Origin: Amblyomma americanum
Lineage: Eukaryota > Arthropoda > Arachnida > Ixodida > Ixodidae
Length of the DNA: 64,000 bases
Reading direction: 5' to 3'
NCBI RefSeq assembly: GCF_052857255.1
Contig: NC_135502.1
Span: 156,040,599-156,104,598 of the forward strand
Shown: positions 43,992 to 54,619 of the stretch, in pieces
Numbering within the stretch: position 1 is the first letter of the stretch
Layout: each line of letters begins with the position of its first letter
Notes under the pieces: generated by a model
What the model was told of the DNA's origin: nothing
The model's input: the letters and a program-made list of their open reading frames with translations, nothing else
The model's database searches: none
Made by a program: the position numbers and the translations under genes

Positions 43992-46820
43992 GAATGCGCG
44001 AGGGGAAGAGATGCCACATCATCGAAATCAGAATTTTGTGTTTGTTATACTAACATTCGAAGTATTTTTCGTAAGAAGGATGAATTATGCACCTTGATTA
44101 ACGACCTCAAAGCAAATGTTATTGCATTAACTGAAACGTGGCTCAGCAGCAAAATATCTAATTCAGAATTGTTTCATTGCGATAAAAAATATGTTGTCTA
44201 CCGCAGTGACCGCACTCAAAGAACAGGTGGTGGTGTTTTGCTCGCAATTGACGAGCAGTTTGATTGTCACTGCATATCAATTGTTTCTGATATTGAATCT
44301 GTGTGGTGCTGCGTGAATTTAGGTTTCAGGAAAGTGATCATCGGCGTTTGCTATCGCTCCCCTTCCAGCGATATGTCATTCTGTGATAGCTTGCATGACA
44401 GCCTGAATCAAATCACTGTTCGATATCCCAGCGCACAAATTCTACTTTTGGGGGACTTCAACTATCCCAACATTATCTGGTCACACACGTTCCCTTTTTC
44501 TAACCCACCGAGCGCAGAAACTAACCAATTTATCACCATCTGCGCAGACTTTGGCTTGACACAAATCGTCACTTCACCCACACGTGTTACTCAAAATTCA
44601 TCCTCTCTTCTAGATCTTGTATTAACGACTGCAGAAGATTGCACTTCACCTGTAATACATATGCCTGGCCTGAGCGACCACGATGTATTACATATCACGT
44701 TAACTCATGAACACGTACCTTCATCAAACCGCTCCAAAAATATTAGGGACTACAACAAGGCTAATTTTCTTGCTATTAATGATGAACTGAGCTCTTTTCT
44801 AGACATATTCTTGCCTAATTACCTCGAGCGCTCGGTGGAAACTAACTGGTGCATGTTCCGAAATAAGGTATCTGAATTGATTAACCGACATATTCCTCTT
44901 CGGCGCGTCTACTCGAATAACCAATCTCCATGGTATAATCGATATTTAAACCGCCTTTCTAACAAAAAGAAAAGACTTTTTCGAACTGCTAGGAATTCAT
45001 TAAAACCTGAGCGATGGACTGCATATAAATCAGCTGCCTTAGCCTATTCCCGTGCACTAAAGACTACTAAATTTTCTTTTTTTAATGTAACCCTCCCGAA
45101 CATCTTAAAGTCTAATCCTAAACGCTTCTGGAGCATAATAAAACCTAGCACTAACGACAAAGTGTCATTACTTTCAGCAAATGGAAATCCTATTCCGGAC
45201 CATCTTTGTGCCACTTCACTAAATGACTCTTTTGTCCAGTCATTTTCTTCCTCATCCGTTGATCGCCACCATCCCAAACTCCAATCGTGTAACTACTACT
45301 GTATGGATCCAATTGTGTTTGACTCTCATGGCATTATACCGATCATTAATAATTTAAAACAAACATCTTCTAGCGGAATCGATGGCATTAATAGTAAATT
45401 TCTTCGGAATACTGTTGAATATACCTCTATTATTTTGGAAAGCATATTCTCACAGTCGTACCATGATGGCGTACTACCCGAGGACTGGAAAACTGCTAAG
45501 GTCATACCTGTACATAAAGCCGGTGACAAACAGAACCCATCTAACTATCGACCCATCTCTCTCACATCAATACCCTGCAAAATAATGGAACATATAATTC
45601 TCACTCACCTTGTTAATTTTCTTGAAGATAATAGCTTCTTTTCTCGGACTCAGCCTGGCTTTCGGAAAGGTTTCTCCTGTGAAACTCAATTACTTTCCTT
45701 TACTAATGATCTGCACTTCTACTTAGACTCCGCGTTTTCCACAGACTGCATATTTCTCGACTTCGCTAAGGCATTCGATAAAGTTAACCATTCATTACTT
45801 CTATATAAACTCAGCATTCTAAATATTGACCCTTCTGTTCTGAACTGGATTCGCGCGTTTCTTTTTTCTCGCCTTCAGTTTGTGCATGCTAATGACACTA
45901 ATTCTTCTACCGTGCCAGTTGGTTCTGGGGTTCCTCAAGGATCTGTCCTTGGCCCTTTACTGTTCCTGATTTATATTAATGATCTGCCTGCTACTGTTAA
46001 CTATAGGATTTGTTTGTTTGCCGACGACTGCGTGATTTACCGTAAAATAACTAACGATTCCGATATTCGCTCTCTCCAGGTCGATCTTAATAACATACTA
46101 GACTGGTGTCATAATTGGAAAATGGAACTAAATATTAAAAAATGCAAATCTATGAGAGTTTCACGTTCAAATACTACTTGTCCTCCTTATTTTCTTCACA
46201 GTCATCCCCTTGAAAGCATAAGATCGTACCGGTATCTTGGCATACATATAACTAACACCCTGTCCTGGAAACTTCATATAGAACATATAGCATCTAAAGC
46301 AAACAAAACGCTTGGTTATCTTCGAAGAAATTTTACACTTGCTCCATCTTCATTAAAATCATTATTATACATGACCTACGTACGACCGCAAATGGAATAC
46401 GCTTCATCTATATGGGACCCTGGACAGGTCTCACTGACACAGGTTCTGGAAACTGTCCAGAATCGTGCAACTAGATTCATTTTAGGCAATTACCATCGTA
46501 CATCTAGCGTCACCCAAATGAAAAAGTCTTTAAACCTCCTGCCCCTAGCTACCCGCCGTAAGCACTTCCGCATCTGCCTATTCCATAAGATTTTCTACTC
46601 CAATTTTCAACTTCGCTCTCGATGGATTCAACCAGCACCGTTCATTTCTCACCGTCGTTATCATCAACACAAGGTCACAGTGCCTCATTGTAACACAGTG
46701 ACATGTGCGCAATCATATTTTCCGCTAACTTCTAAAGAATGGAATTCCCTACCCGCATCATTAACTAGCATCACTGATTCAACTCAATTTAGAAGAATAC
46801 TTACCACTCTGATTACATAA
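43992..46820 (+). CDS. LINE ORF2: AP-like endonuclease and reverse transcriptase, uninterrupted
   Basis: The frame is open for 942 codons after the ORF1 stop. Endonuclease: CVCYTNIRSIFRKKDELC, ALTETWLSS, GVCYRSPSSD, LLLGDFNYPNIIW, SSLLDLVLTT, LSDHDVL. RT: DWKTAKVIPVHKAGDKQNPS, NYRPISLTSIPCK, DCIFLDFAKAFDKVNHSLLL (catalytic D), GVPQGSVLGPLLFLIYINDL and CLFADDCVIYRK (F-A-D-D). The C-terminal thumb/linker ends FRRILTTLIT. The first in-frame ATG falls inside the endonuclease (PSSDMSF), so translation must reach the frame without a conventional AUG. No lesion is seen, and it may encode active enzyme. Confidence 0.9.
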   Translation, partial: ECARGRDATSSKSEFCVCYTNIRSIFRKKDELCTLINDLKANVIALTETWLSSKISNSELFHCDKKYVVYRSDRTQRTGGGVLLAIDEQFDCHCISIVSDIESVWCCVNLGFRKVIIGVCYRSPSSDMSFCDSLHDSLNQITVRYPSAQILLLGDFNYPNIIWSHTFPFSNPPSAETNQFITICADFGLTQIVTSPTRVTQNSSSLLDLVLTTAEDCTSPVIHMPGLSDHDVLHITLTHEHVPSSNRSKNIRDYNKANFLAINDELSSFLDIFLPNYLERSVETNWCMFRNKVSELINRHIPLRRVYSNNQSPWYNRYLNRLSNKKKRLFRTARNSLKPERWTAYKSAALAYSRALKTTKFSFFNVTLPNILKSNPKRFWSIIKPSTNDKVSLLSANGNPIPDHLCATSLNDSFVQSFSSSSVDRHHPKLQSCNYYCMDPIVFDSHGIIPIINNLKQTSSSGIDGINSKFLRNTVEYTSIILESIFSQSYHDGVLPEDWKTAKVIPVHKAGDKQNPSNYRPISLTSIPCKIMEHIILTHLVNFLEDNSFFSRTQPGFRKGFSCETQLLSFTNDLHFYLDSAFSTDCIFLDFAKAFDKVNHSLLLYKLSILNIDPSVLNWIRAFLFSRLQFVHANDTNSSTVPVGSGVPQGSVLGPLLFLIYINDLPATVNYRICLFADDCVIYRKITNDSDIRSLQVDLNNILDWCHNWKMELNIKKCKSMRVSRSNTTCPPYFLHSHPLESIRSYRYLGIHITNTLSWKLHIEHIASKANKTLGYLRRNFTLAPSSLKSLLYMTYVRPQMEYASSIWDPGQVSLTQVLETVQNRATRFILGNYHRTSSVTQMKKSLNLLPLATRRKHFRICLFHKIFYSNFQLRSRWIQPAPFISHRRYHQHKVTVPHCNTVTCAQSYFPLTSKEWNSLPASLTSITDSTQFRRILTTLIT

Positions 46821-47035
46821 TGATCGCTTTTATATTTTATTGGAGTGTTGTGTTCTCCACGTATTAGTATTGTTCTTAAACTATTTTATTATTCTGTTCC
46901 GTGTTCATTTTGCTCACTTCTTTTTATCCTGCCTCCGTTGTTCTATAGTTTTGTATGAATTGTGCTTTGTTTATTTTTCTTGTTAAACAACTGCCCTTCC
47001 CCTCTGAAATGTACTTTGTACCTTGAGGGTATCAC

Positions 47036-47038
47036 AAA

Positions 47039-47085
<47 letters not shown>

Positions 47086-47088
47086 ATT
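47036..47088 (+). repeat. (TAAA)n tail of the LINE
   Basis: About 13 uninterrupted AAAT/TAAA units directly after the 3' UTR. Little decay, in keeping with a young insertion. Confidence 0.9.
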
Positions 47089-47221
47089 CGTTGTCCTCTC
47101 TCGGCACCCAGCCCAAATCAAAGAAGCAGCAGCTTGGCACTAAACCCAAGGTTACCATTTTGGAGCAGGCAGTTGCTGCTGCTGGACTTTCGCAATCATA
47201 GCGTCGTTGCGAGTTCTGCAG

Positions 47222-50200
47222 TAGAACTGTCGCTCTATTCTTTCCGCTTCCACAGATTTACACTGCATTTCTACCCAGCTTAATCCGGATGTCATAATTC
47301 TGCATGAAACGTGGCTTTCAACCGACAAACATTTTCATATCAAAAAATATTGTTCATTTCGCCTAGACCGCCAGTCAAGAGGCGGGGGTTTACTAACTTT
47401 AGTGTCTTCAAAATTTTGCTACAGGGCTATGGTATCTTTTCAACAAATGTCTCCTGACTGTGAGATTCTGGCACTAGACTTTGTACTTCCTGAGTGCCCT
47501 TCATTTTCAATAGCAAATTGTTATTTTCCCAATGGAGTCCAGGATGTTAGACCTCTGGACTGTTACTCGCTAACTGTAAAAACCCAGTTCTCGCGGCTGG
47601 GGACTTCAATTCTCACCATTAGTCGTGGGGTTTTAGGACTAATACATGCGGCAAGCGCCTTTGGGACTGGGCTTCTGATCACAACCTGATGTGCTTAAAT
47701 ACAGGATCAGCCACTTATCTTCGCTCACACATTCATTAGCCCTGGAATTGGCGTAACGAATTGGTCGACTGTTGATAGCGGCACCTCAAGTGACCATATA
47801 CCTCTTCATTTTAAAATCATATGTCGTGTTACTCTGGCGCCTTCTCAGTTGCGGTCACATGCAAATTATGACAGATTTCAGACGGCGTTGCGCTCTGCCC
47901 TTGCTTCAGTGTCTAACATCGCCGAGGTCCACCAGTCAGCAAGCATATGTCTGGCTATAGAGGAAAGCCGTAAAAAGTCGGAGTTCTTGGTGAGGCCAAT
48001 AAAGGAGAATTCTTCTAACTGGTGGAATGCGGACTGTACAAGAGATTACAGGCGGAGGAAGGCAGCATGGAACAAGCTTCTTCATAACCAATGCCCGAAT
48101 AACTGGAGGGATTATAAATTAATTGCAGCCACCTTTAAACGCACAGTTTCTCGTGCGAAGGAAAATATAACTCAGAACACTTTGATTATCTTTCAAAGGC
48201 GGGCAACCGACGTGCACTATTCGGTTTTCTACGGCCTAGGAAACAGCTCATGTCCTCTCATAATTTTCAGTCATTAGTTATGTCACCTGTAGAAGCTATC
48301 CAGGCGGTTGAATCAACTGCCACTGGCCTGCAAAATCGGTTCTCGTCTTCACTACCTTTGCGTCCATTGTTGTTTGCACCAGTCGTGCCAAATGATAATG
48401 CCTCACAAGTAAATCTATCAGAGCTTTCACAAGTTGTCCAGAGATTGCCAGCTGCTGCTCCTGGTCCTGATGGCGTTACTACAAAGATGCTCAATATTCT
48501 AATTGAAGAGTCTCCCAACTCCTTATTGCACCTAATAAACTACTCTCTCCAACACGCTTGGATACCTTCTGAGTGTAAGTTGTCCAAGGTGATCCCTTTA
48601 CTTAAAAATCAGGGTGGAGGCTATGAATTGGAAAATATTAGGCCAATTTCTTTAACATCAAACGTGGTAAAGTTGATAGAAAGGGTGTTACTAATTCGGG
48701 TGTAAGCCATTGTGAACCGCAAAACGATACTCAGCCCGTGCCAACTCGGTTTCCGGCCACGGTGTTCGATATGAAATGTACATGCTGATCTTGAGAGCAG
48801 AATTCTCCTTGCTCGTCGTCAACGCCTGGTCGCGGCTTTGGTTACGTTAGACGTCGCCAAAGCTTACGACAGCAGTGTAGAACACTCCATCCTGATGCAT
48901 AGGCTACAGTCTCTTCAATTTCCAGATTATATAGTTGCATGGATATCTGCATTTCTTTATAACAGGGAATTCTTTTGTGTCCATAATGGTGTTCTTTCAG
49001 AGAGGTACAGACAAACGCGAGGTGTACCGCAAGGAGCTGTTCATTCTCTTGTGCTCTTTAATATTCTGTTGAGCTCAATTCCTCTCCACCGCCATGTACG
49101 TACTTACGTCTATGCGGACGACATTGCGTTTTTTGCTTCTGCGCCGGATATACATTCTCTGTATGGTCAGTTGCACTCATATTTGAATACACTTGAGCAC
49201 AGGTTGAGCGCGTTACACCTGAAGTTAAATGTTGGCAAGTGCTCCACTCTTGTTTTCCCTCTATTCACTCCTGTAGTGGTCTCTCTCACTTGCCAGTTAA
49301 AATACCGCAGGTTCAATCCCTAAAATACCTAGGGGTCATTTACGACAACAAACTCACCTGGCGACCTCACATTGCCCATGTCGCGGTGAAAGGGGCTCGT
49401 GCCGTGGGCATGTTACGAAGATTATGCCATCACCGGTACGGCATGCGCAGAGATGCGCTATTAATGATCTACACTGTGTATGTCAGGCCAATTTTAGAAT
49501 TTGGATCAGTGTTGTTTTCAGGCTCGGCTACATATAAACTTCGCCCTCTCGTCCTTTTAGAGAGGGAAGCACTTCGCATGTGCCTCGGCGTTCCAAAATT
49601 TGTGGCTATCAATGTGCTGTACCTTGAAGACCGCATTTCGTCTCTCTTATCACGACTTCAATTTTTAAATGTGCAAACTTACCTCAAGATCTATCAATCC
49701 CATTTCCACCTATCCCAAAGCATTTTCTGTTCTCAGCCGACCTCCTTTTTTGGTGTCCCCTAGTCTCGTTTCAATTCCCCTCAGGTATTGTTTGTGCAAA
49801 GATTATTTCAGCCTTTAGATGTAAACATTTATGATATCCTTCCTGCGCTTCGCAATGGGCCCGCTATCCACATTGTTTTCGACGACATATTCTCAAAAAA
49901 GGCAAAACTTTTGCCACCGAGTATTCTAAATTGTCTTCTAGAAGATCATCTAAGTACCCTACCTACAGATATAGCAATAGCCACTGACGCATCGCAATGC
50001 AATGAAAAAGCAGGCGTGGGAATATTTTGCCCGCATTTAGACTGGTCCTTTTCACTGCGCCTTCCAGATTCTAACAGTTTCTAACAGTTGCACTTGCCAT
50101 ACGCAAGCTAGACCCCTCTATTACAGCAGTTGCAGTAATTACTCATTCTTTATCATTGTGTTCGTCCCTCGCTTCACATGTTCACGGTCCCATTTTAACA

Positions 50201-50790
50201 ACTTTCTTATCCATACTTCCTCCGCATTTGAGCCTTGTTCATATAGTATGGGTTCCCGGTCACAGCAGTGTGACAGTAACTGAGATTGCTGATAATCTCG
50301 CAAAGACTTCCCTCAGCGGCCCCGTGTTGCCAGTCATCCCGGCTACAGCCTATATTACAGCGTCTAGATTTCGGCGACGTGCGTTTTTAAACACGGAAGA
50401 CACATCACTTTTAACATCGGCGGATTATGAGCACCTTAAATATTCTTGGAACAGGAAAATTTGTTGCTCTCGGCAGCTTGAAGTACGACGGACGAGGCTG
50501 CGCTGCCGCACTCCCCCTCTAAATTTCTATTTACACAAGTAGGGTTTGGCGCTCTCTCCCCTTTGTGCATTTTCCCGTGAGCCTGAATCTATAGAACATT
50601 TTTGGCTGTATTGTCGCCGATTCAACTGTCTGAGAAAAAGGTTGCTGGAGGAGCCCTTGCAGCATATTGGCCTAAGTTTGAGCAGCCCGCTCTTGCGATC
50701 ATTTGGCGCCACCACATTTGGGTTCAGCCACAGATCTGTTTGTACCGCTGTTCTAAATTTCCTGATAGAACCTCACCGACTGCCTTGCTA
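47222..50790 (+). pseudogene. I/R1-type LINE ORF2: endonuclease, RT, RNase H, C-terminal zinc motif
   Basis: Endonuclease: PDVIILHETWLSTDKHFHI, FRLDRQSRGGGLLTLVSSK, SIANCYFPNGVQD. RT: AAPGPDGVTTKMLNILIEES, LSKVIPLLKNQGGGYELENI, LVTLDVAKAYDSSVEHS, RQTRGVPQGAVHSLVLFNIL and YVYADDIAFFAS. RNase H: IAIATDASQCNEKAGVGIF and HIVWVPGHSSVTVTEIADNL. C terminus: FSREPESIEHFWLYCRR. At least six shifts or stops break it (e.g. near 47690, 48240, 48705, 49323, 49763, 50084, 50542). All domains are still recognisable, so it is moderately old. Confidence 0.88.
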
Positions 50791-51038
50791 GGTGTTCAAA
50801 CTTTTCTTTTCTATCAATTATTACATTTTGCCTAAATCATTATTATTTAATCCCTCTCTTTATTATTATTCTTAAAATTTTAAAATCAAAACTCTCATCC
50901 CTTTTCTGTTCATGACGAAAAATTCACCGGTGTTGCGGTCCCACGTGCTTTTCCTTTTTGTTAACTGCGTTCAGGTGAATAGCCACCCGATTCTTGGCCG
51001 ATCCCCCAGTGTGGGTATGTGCCATCTTTTGATAGGCT

Positions 51039-51061
51039 AACAACAACAACAACAACAACAG
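51039..51061 (+). repeat. (CAA)n tail of the I/R1-type LINE
   Basis: Seven CAA units follow CCATCTTTTGATAGGCTAA, marking the element's 3' end 25 bp before the BEND5-like exon at 51086. Confidence 0.8.
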
Positions 51062-51085
51062 TACAGAACGCTTTAAGTAACATAC

Positions 51086-51162
51086 CTGCCCAGCAACGTC
51101 AACAGCCCACTCCGCCGGCTCACTAGCCGCGACTACCGGGACTCCAAGTAAATGTGGATCAC
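51086..51162 (-). CDS. BEND5-like gene, internal exon
   Basis: Acceptor ATGCCTTTGTGGTAG and donor GGGCAG|GTATGTTAC bound 77 bp. The split codon G|GT (Gly) is followed by DPHLLGVPVVAASEPAEWAV and DVAGQ, exiting in phase 0. Entry phase 1 fits the donor at 52188 exactly. The exon lies only 25 bp from the 3' tail of the composite LINE, so the intron's branch and donor region has stayed intact next to a 9.6-kb insertion. Confidence 0.7.
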
Positions 51163-51169
51163 CTACCAC

Positions 51170-52185
51170 AAAGGCATGTGTAGCAGATGGCAGCAGAAAG
51201 CCGGGTGAATGAGATTAGAAAGTTTGCAAGATATGTTGGCCACAGCTGGCACAGGATAGGGTTAATACAAAATAACACTGGTGGCCTTTCTCCTGAAGCA
51301 ACGTAGTTAGGCAGATGGTGTACCTCTGTGTAAATTGTTTGCATTACAGTTCTCTTTATTGTCATTTACTAACAACTGCGTTTTCTTTGGTGTTCGATTA
51401 TGTTATTGCCATTAACTTCAGTCTTTCTTCCCTGGACTCTTTTCACCATCTCTCGCACTAATTCTTTTCGGCTGCGGTGGAATCAGACAATGGTTTGCTC
51501 ACAGCGACCATGTTTTAGGGGTACTCCATGAAGACATTTTGCTTCGGCCATACTTTTTGTTGTTTTTCCACAGTTGGTCACGTGGGCACTGGCCAATGTA
51601 AAAGGCACTGTAATATAGATTCACTACCAAATGCTCAAACACCTGCTGACTCGCTATGCCATTCTGCGTTGCAAAAGAGGTTTACGAACCAGCTGCTATA
51701 GGTGGTCCTGGATGCACACGGTGAGAACTTAGCTGCCCATGGCCGCATTCCAATACACAGGAGTCTAAAGAGAAGTCACAAAGGGAAGCATCAAATTACT
51801 GAACAGACATGCCAGGTTCAGAACACTGAAGAGGTGATAACTTTTGAGTGTAGAAATTGTACATAAATGTTCCCTGTTTTCGTATACCAACAAATTGCAA
51901 TGGTAGAATCTAGTGATAGTTCACAGCTGTGTTGATGCAACCTAAACACTGTGCATGTGGTTTTCACATGGCGGTCTTGTACTGTGAATCCTACTAATAG
52001 TGAGCACCTGCTGCAGTAAGGCAGCCCACTTTCACTGTTACCCAAGCATATAGCTTCGAATAAGCTCTCATTTTATGACCAACGGTGAAAGCCTACGTGA
52101 ACTAGGAGAAAGAGGGCACACTTTACAGCGTGGTGTAAAAAGCGAACTTGCTACAACAAGCAAACATTTGGAGTCCAAATTATTC
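51170..52185. other. Intronic, no exon seen
   Basis: AT-rich intron of the BEND5-like gene. Confidence 0.45.
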
Positions 52186-52187
52186 AC

Positions 52188-52401
52188 CTACCCATATTAA
52201 ATTGTTGGCACAGAGGGCCTTCTGCAGCTCGTTGTTAAAGCTCTCGAGCTCCTTCACACGTGCCCCCAACTCTGCAACCTTAGATTCAAGGCTTACAGCT
52301 TTTCTTGTGCCCTCAGTCCCCTCCATCTCACTTGTTTGTTCCATTAGCTCGTCCTAAGCACTTCTTTTTGCCAAGACGCTAGCCTGGAAGTTCAGCTTGG
52401 A
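52188..52401 (-). CDS. BEND5-like gene, coiled-coil exon with in-frame TAG
   Basis: A very good acceptor, CTTCTTGATTTTTCAG, precedes SKLNFQASVLAKRSA, a TAG, then DELMEQTSEMEGTEGTRKAV and SLESKVAELGARVKELESFN, ending LCANNLIWV at donor GGTAG|GTGAAT. The 214 bp enter in phase 0 and exit in phase 1, matching 51162. The heptad-like L/V spacing indicates a coiled coil, as expected N-terminal to the BEN domain. The TAG at residue 16 is one transition from CAG (Gln). Either the gene is broken, the base is wrong, or translation starts at the later ATG (M-E-Q-T). Confidence 0.7.
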
Positions 52402-52506
52402 CTGAAAAATCAAGAAGAGCTTAGTCAAATCCTTGGCCCTTTTCTAAATGAAGTGGATGTAAACTCTTCGCCAGCAGGATGAAATACTGATCCATAAAAA
52501 GAATGG

Positions 52507-52635
52507 CTTAGGCTTTATGGGGTTTAACATCCCAAAGCGACTCCTCTATCATCTCGTCTCCATCGAAATGCGATCGCAGCCGCCAGGATCAAACCCGCGT
52601 CGTTCACGTCAGCAGCCGAGCACTATAACCACTGG
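52507..52635 (-). repeat. SINE (family A) with internal deletion, minus
   Basis: The 3' block TTTATGGGGTTTAACATCCC, AAGCGACTC jumps directly to CATCGAAATGCGATCGCAGC and the tRNA head AGCAGCCGAGCACTATAACC. About 100 bp of body are missing compared with 25648-25882. Confidence 0.75.
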
Positions 52636-52639
52636 TCCT

Positions 52640-53773
52640 AAACCTTTTCTCAAGCATTCCAGCCCACGGAAAGCCAACTACCAGGTCAAGGGACAGCTTT
52701 TTCTTCGAGAAAACTGGTACAAAAAATATACTTCAACAAAAACTTGCCTCCTAAGACATCCTATTAAAAAGTGAATTGCAACCATAAAAATTAAAAGGAT
52801 AAGTCATTTCCCCTCCTGTACAGGAGCCTTGGCCACAACGAAGTGATTAAACGGCTTAGATTTAGAAAAAGAGGGTCAGGAACCATATGTACACTGGGGA
52901 TGACTTTAGTCGCTAATATTTATGGTGTGGTACAGGGTGGGTACAGTTTAGGGTGGGTACAGTTCTGTTTCAGGCTAAGGTGAGGGAATAACTTTTTTTA
53001 GCTGGCAGTTTGCGCACACCCCTCCCCCATCAAAAGTCGTAGGCATATGACACAGTGTTTGGCAAAACTACTAAAACACACCGTTTTGTTTTCAAAGCCA
53101 TTATGCTCTTTTCGGCTCATCGTAACATTTCCACCTCGCTAATGCAAACACAGCCGATTGAGCAGAAAACGATCGGGCAGACGGGCTCGTTGTGACATAC
53201 ATATGAAGGCTATGTCGTCAGCGTCATTTTAGTTGTATGCACGCTTCAAGCCAAAACGAACAGGAGGCGAGAGGGCACGATGAAAGTAGCTAGATATAGA
53301 CATTGGGCGGCCCATAGAACAACGGCTGAATAGCACAGGGTAACTACTCGCGTTTCACTGTTCACTTTGCTCGAGCGTTCCTTCCTGTCGGTCTTGCCGT
53401 ACTTTTACTCTACTGATCTCGAAGCTCACAGAGCCCTACCTCATGGCTCCTATGTCGACTTCCCGAACCTCTGCTAACTCCCGCTATTCTCCTTAGTCAA
53501 CACTTTATGTTACGAAGCTGCTTTTGCAAGCAATTTCAAGGCTCGCCAATGGGTTCCCCTATTTTTGACTGTCGCAAACCTTCAGTGGAACGGGGAGTCC
53601 ACGTCTTTGGACTCATCTACTATCGGTCGCAAACCTTGGTAGACAAAGTAAATCCTTTTCCTCAGCTTCCAGCATGGCAGCAAAAATCCCTAGTGCACTG
53701 TCAACGAGAACAATGTCCTCCAAGCAAGAAATCTACTGAGAAATGCCGAGTTTTTGGCAAGTTGGCAAGTCAT
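52640..53773. other. Intronic; a missing BEND5-like exon is expected between here and 55033
   Basis: Phase bookkeeping requires at least one exon between 55033 and 52401, but I could not pick it out with confidence. A short direct repeat GTCGCAAACCTT lies at about 53573 and 53625. Confidence 0.4.
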
Positions 53774-54617
53774 GATTTGCAGGTGGGATTAGCGTGAGAC
53801 AAACGAGGACAACAGAGACACACAGGACGACCGCTAACTTGCAACTGAAAGAAACAGAAGCAGAATTACGAGCTCAAGGAACTGATTGTGCATGACGGGG
53901 GCTAGATAAAGGCAAACTGAACCAAGATAATCTGGGACTGAATGACGACAACAATGGCACAGGAAGAAACTGGAAGCACCTCTTCCACCTTCAAGCAGCA
54001 ATACCCAAGAAATTACTCGACATTTAGAAACAGATTGCTTTCGCAATCTATTTGAAAATATGTTTGACAACATGACAATAGACGCGTCACTCACGCACTT
54101 ATCACTTCCTAGCTCATGAATAAATGACGCCTAGAGAAGCTCCCCTGCTAGTTGTCCTTTAGAACGACCAAGAACTTTTCTTTTTCCAAGCAGTGGATGA
54201 CATCTGCAGCTCAAATAATGCTTAGACAGGTTGTTAGATTGAGACAATTTAAAAGAAGTGGCATGTTCTCTTAGGTGTTCACTGAGGCAGCGACCGGTCT
54301 GCCCTGTTTAGACACGGCCACAGTTCAGAGAGACCTCGTAAACAACACCAACTTTACACGCAACTAACTTGCATGGTTACAAGCCTGATGCGCAAGCCAG
54401 TTTGTGATGGCTTTGGCTCGCCAGTGCACAGAGACTTGACAGTTTTTGAGGTGCCTTGAAAACAACTTCCGCACCAAACTTGCTTGCTATCCTCAGTGGA
54501 TAGCTGGGCGTGCATTAAGATCCTCCAGCTAGTAATCCTGCTTCTGTTTCTTTCAGTAGCAAGTTAGCGCTCGTCCTTGGTCTATGTGTTCTCTCGCGCT
54601 AAGCCCACCTGCAAATC
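53774..54617 (-). mobile_element. Penelope-like element relic flanked by inverted terminal repeats
   Basis: Arms of about 90 bp (53774-53869 and 54532-54617) are inverted copies: GATTTGCAGGTGGGATTAGC against, in reverse complement, GATTTGCAGGTGGGCTTAGC, continuing to GCTAACTTGCAACTGAAAGA. Between them the minus strand encodes VGVVYEVSLNCGRV*TGQTG, RCLSEHLREHATSFKLSQS and CVSDASIVMLSNIFSNRL, a GIY-YIG domain with a stop in the G-x-Y-I-G loop. The RT is absent. Confidence 0.8.
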
Positions 54618-54619
54618 AA

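Larger units (their letters stand above)
43237..47088 (+). mobile_element. Jockey/CR1-group LINE, 5'-truncated, ORF2 intact
   Basis: Inserted in ORF1 of the I/R1-type LINE: left flank ...KRSGSP, right flank ...SLSSLGTQPKSKK. Contains ORF1 without its start, a complete ORF2 and a 3' UTR ending CTTGAGGGTATCACAAATAA with a (TAAA)13-type tail (about 47036-47088). I see no clear target duplication. Its uninterrupted ORF2 makes it the youngest LINE in the window. Confidence 0.88.
41458..51061 (+). mobile_element. I/R1-superfamily LINE, host of two later insertions
   Basis: Its own sequence runs from about 41458 to the (CAA)n tail at 51039-51061. It comprises a 5' UTR, ORF1 with CCHC knuckles, and ORF2 with endonuclease, RT, RNase H and a C-terminal zinc motif. 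A Ruka SINE (41956-42274) and a jockey/CR1-group LINE (about 43237-47088) interrupt ORF1. The element sits in the BEND5-like intron between the exons at 51086 and 38462, on the opposite strand. I did not find its own target duplication. Confidence 0.85.

Noticed and set aside
47041..47088. Independent microsatellite
   Set aside because: It directly follows a LINE 3' UTR and is that element's tail.
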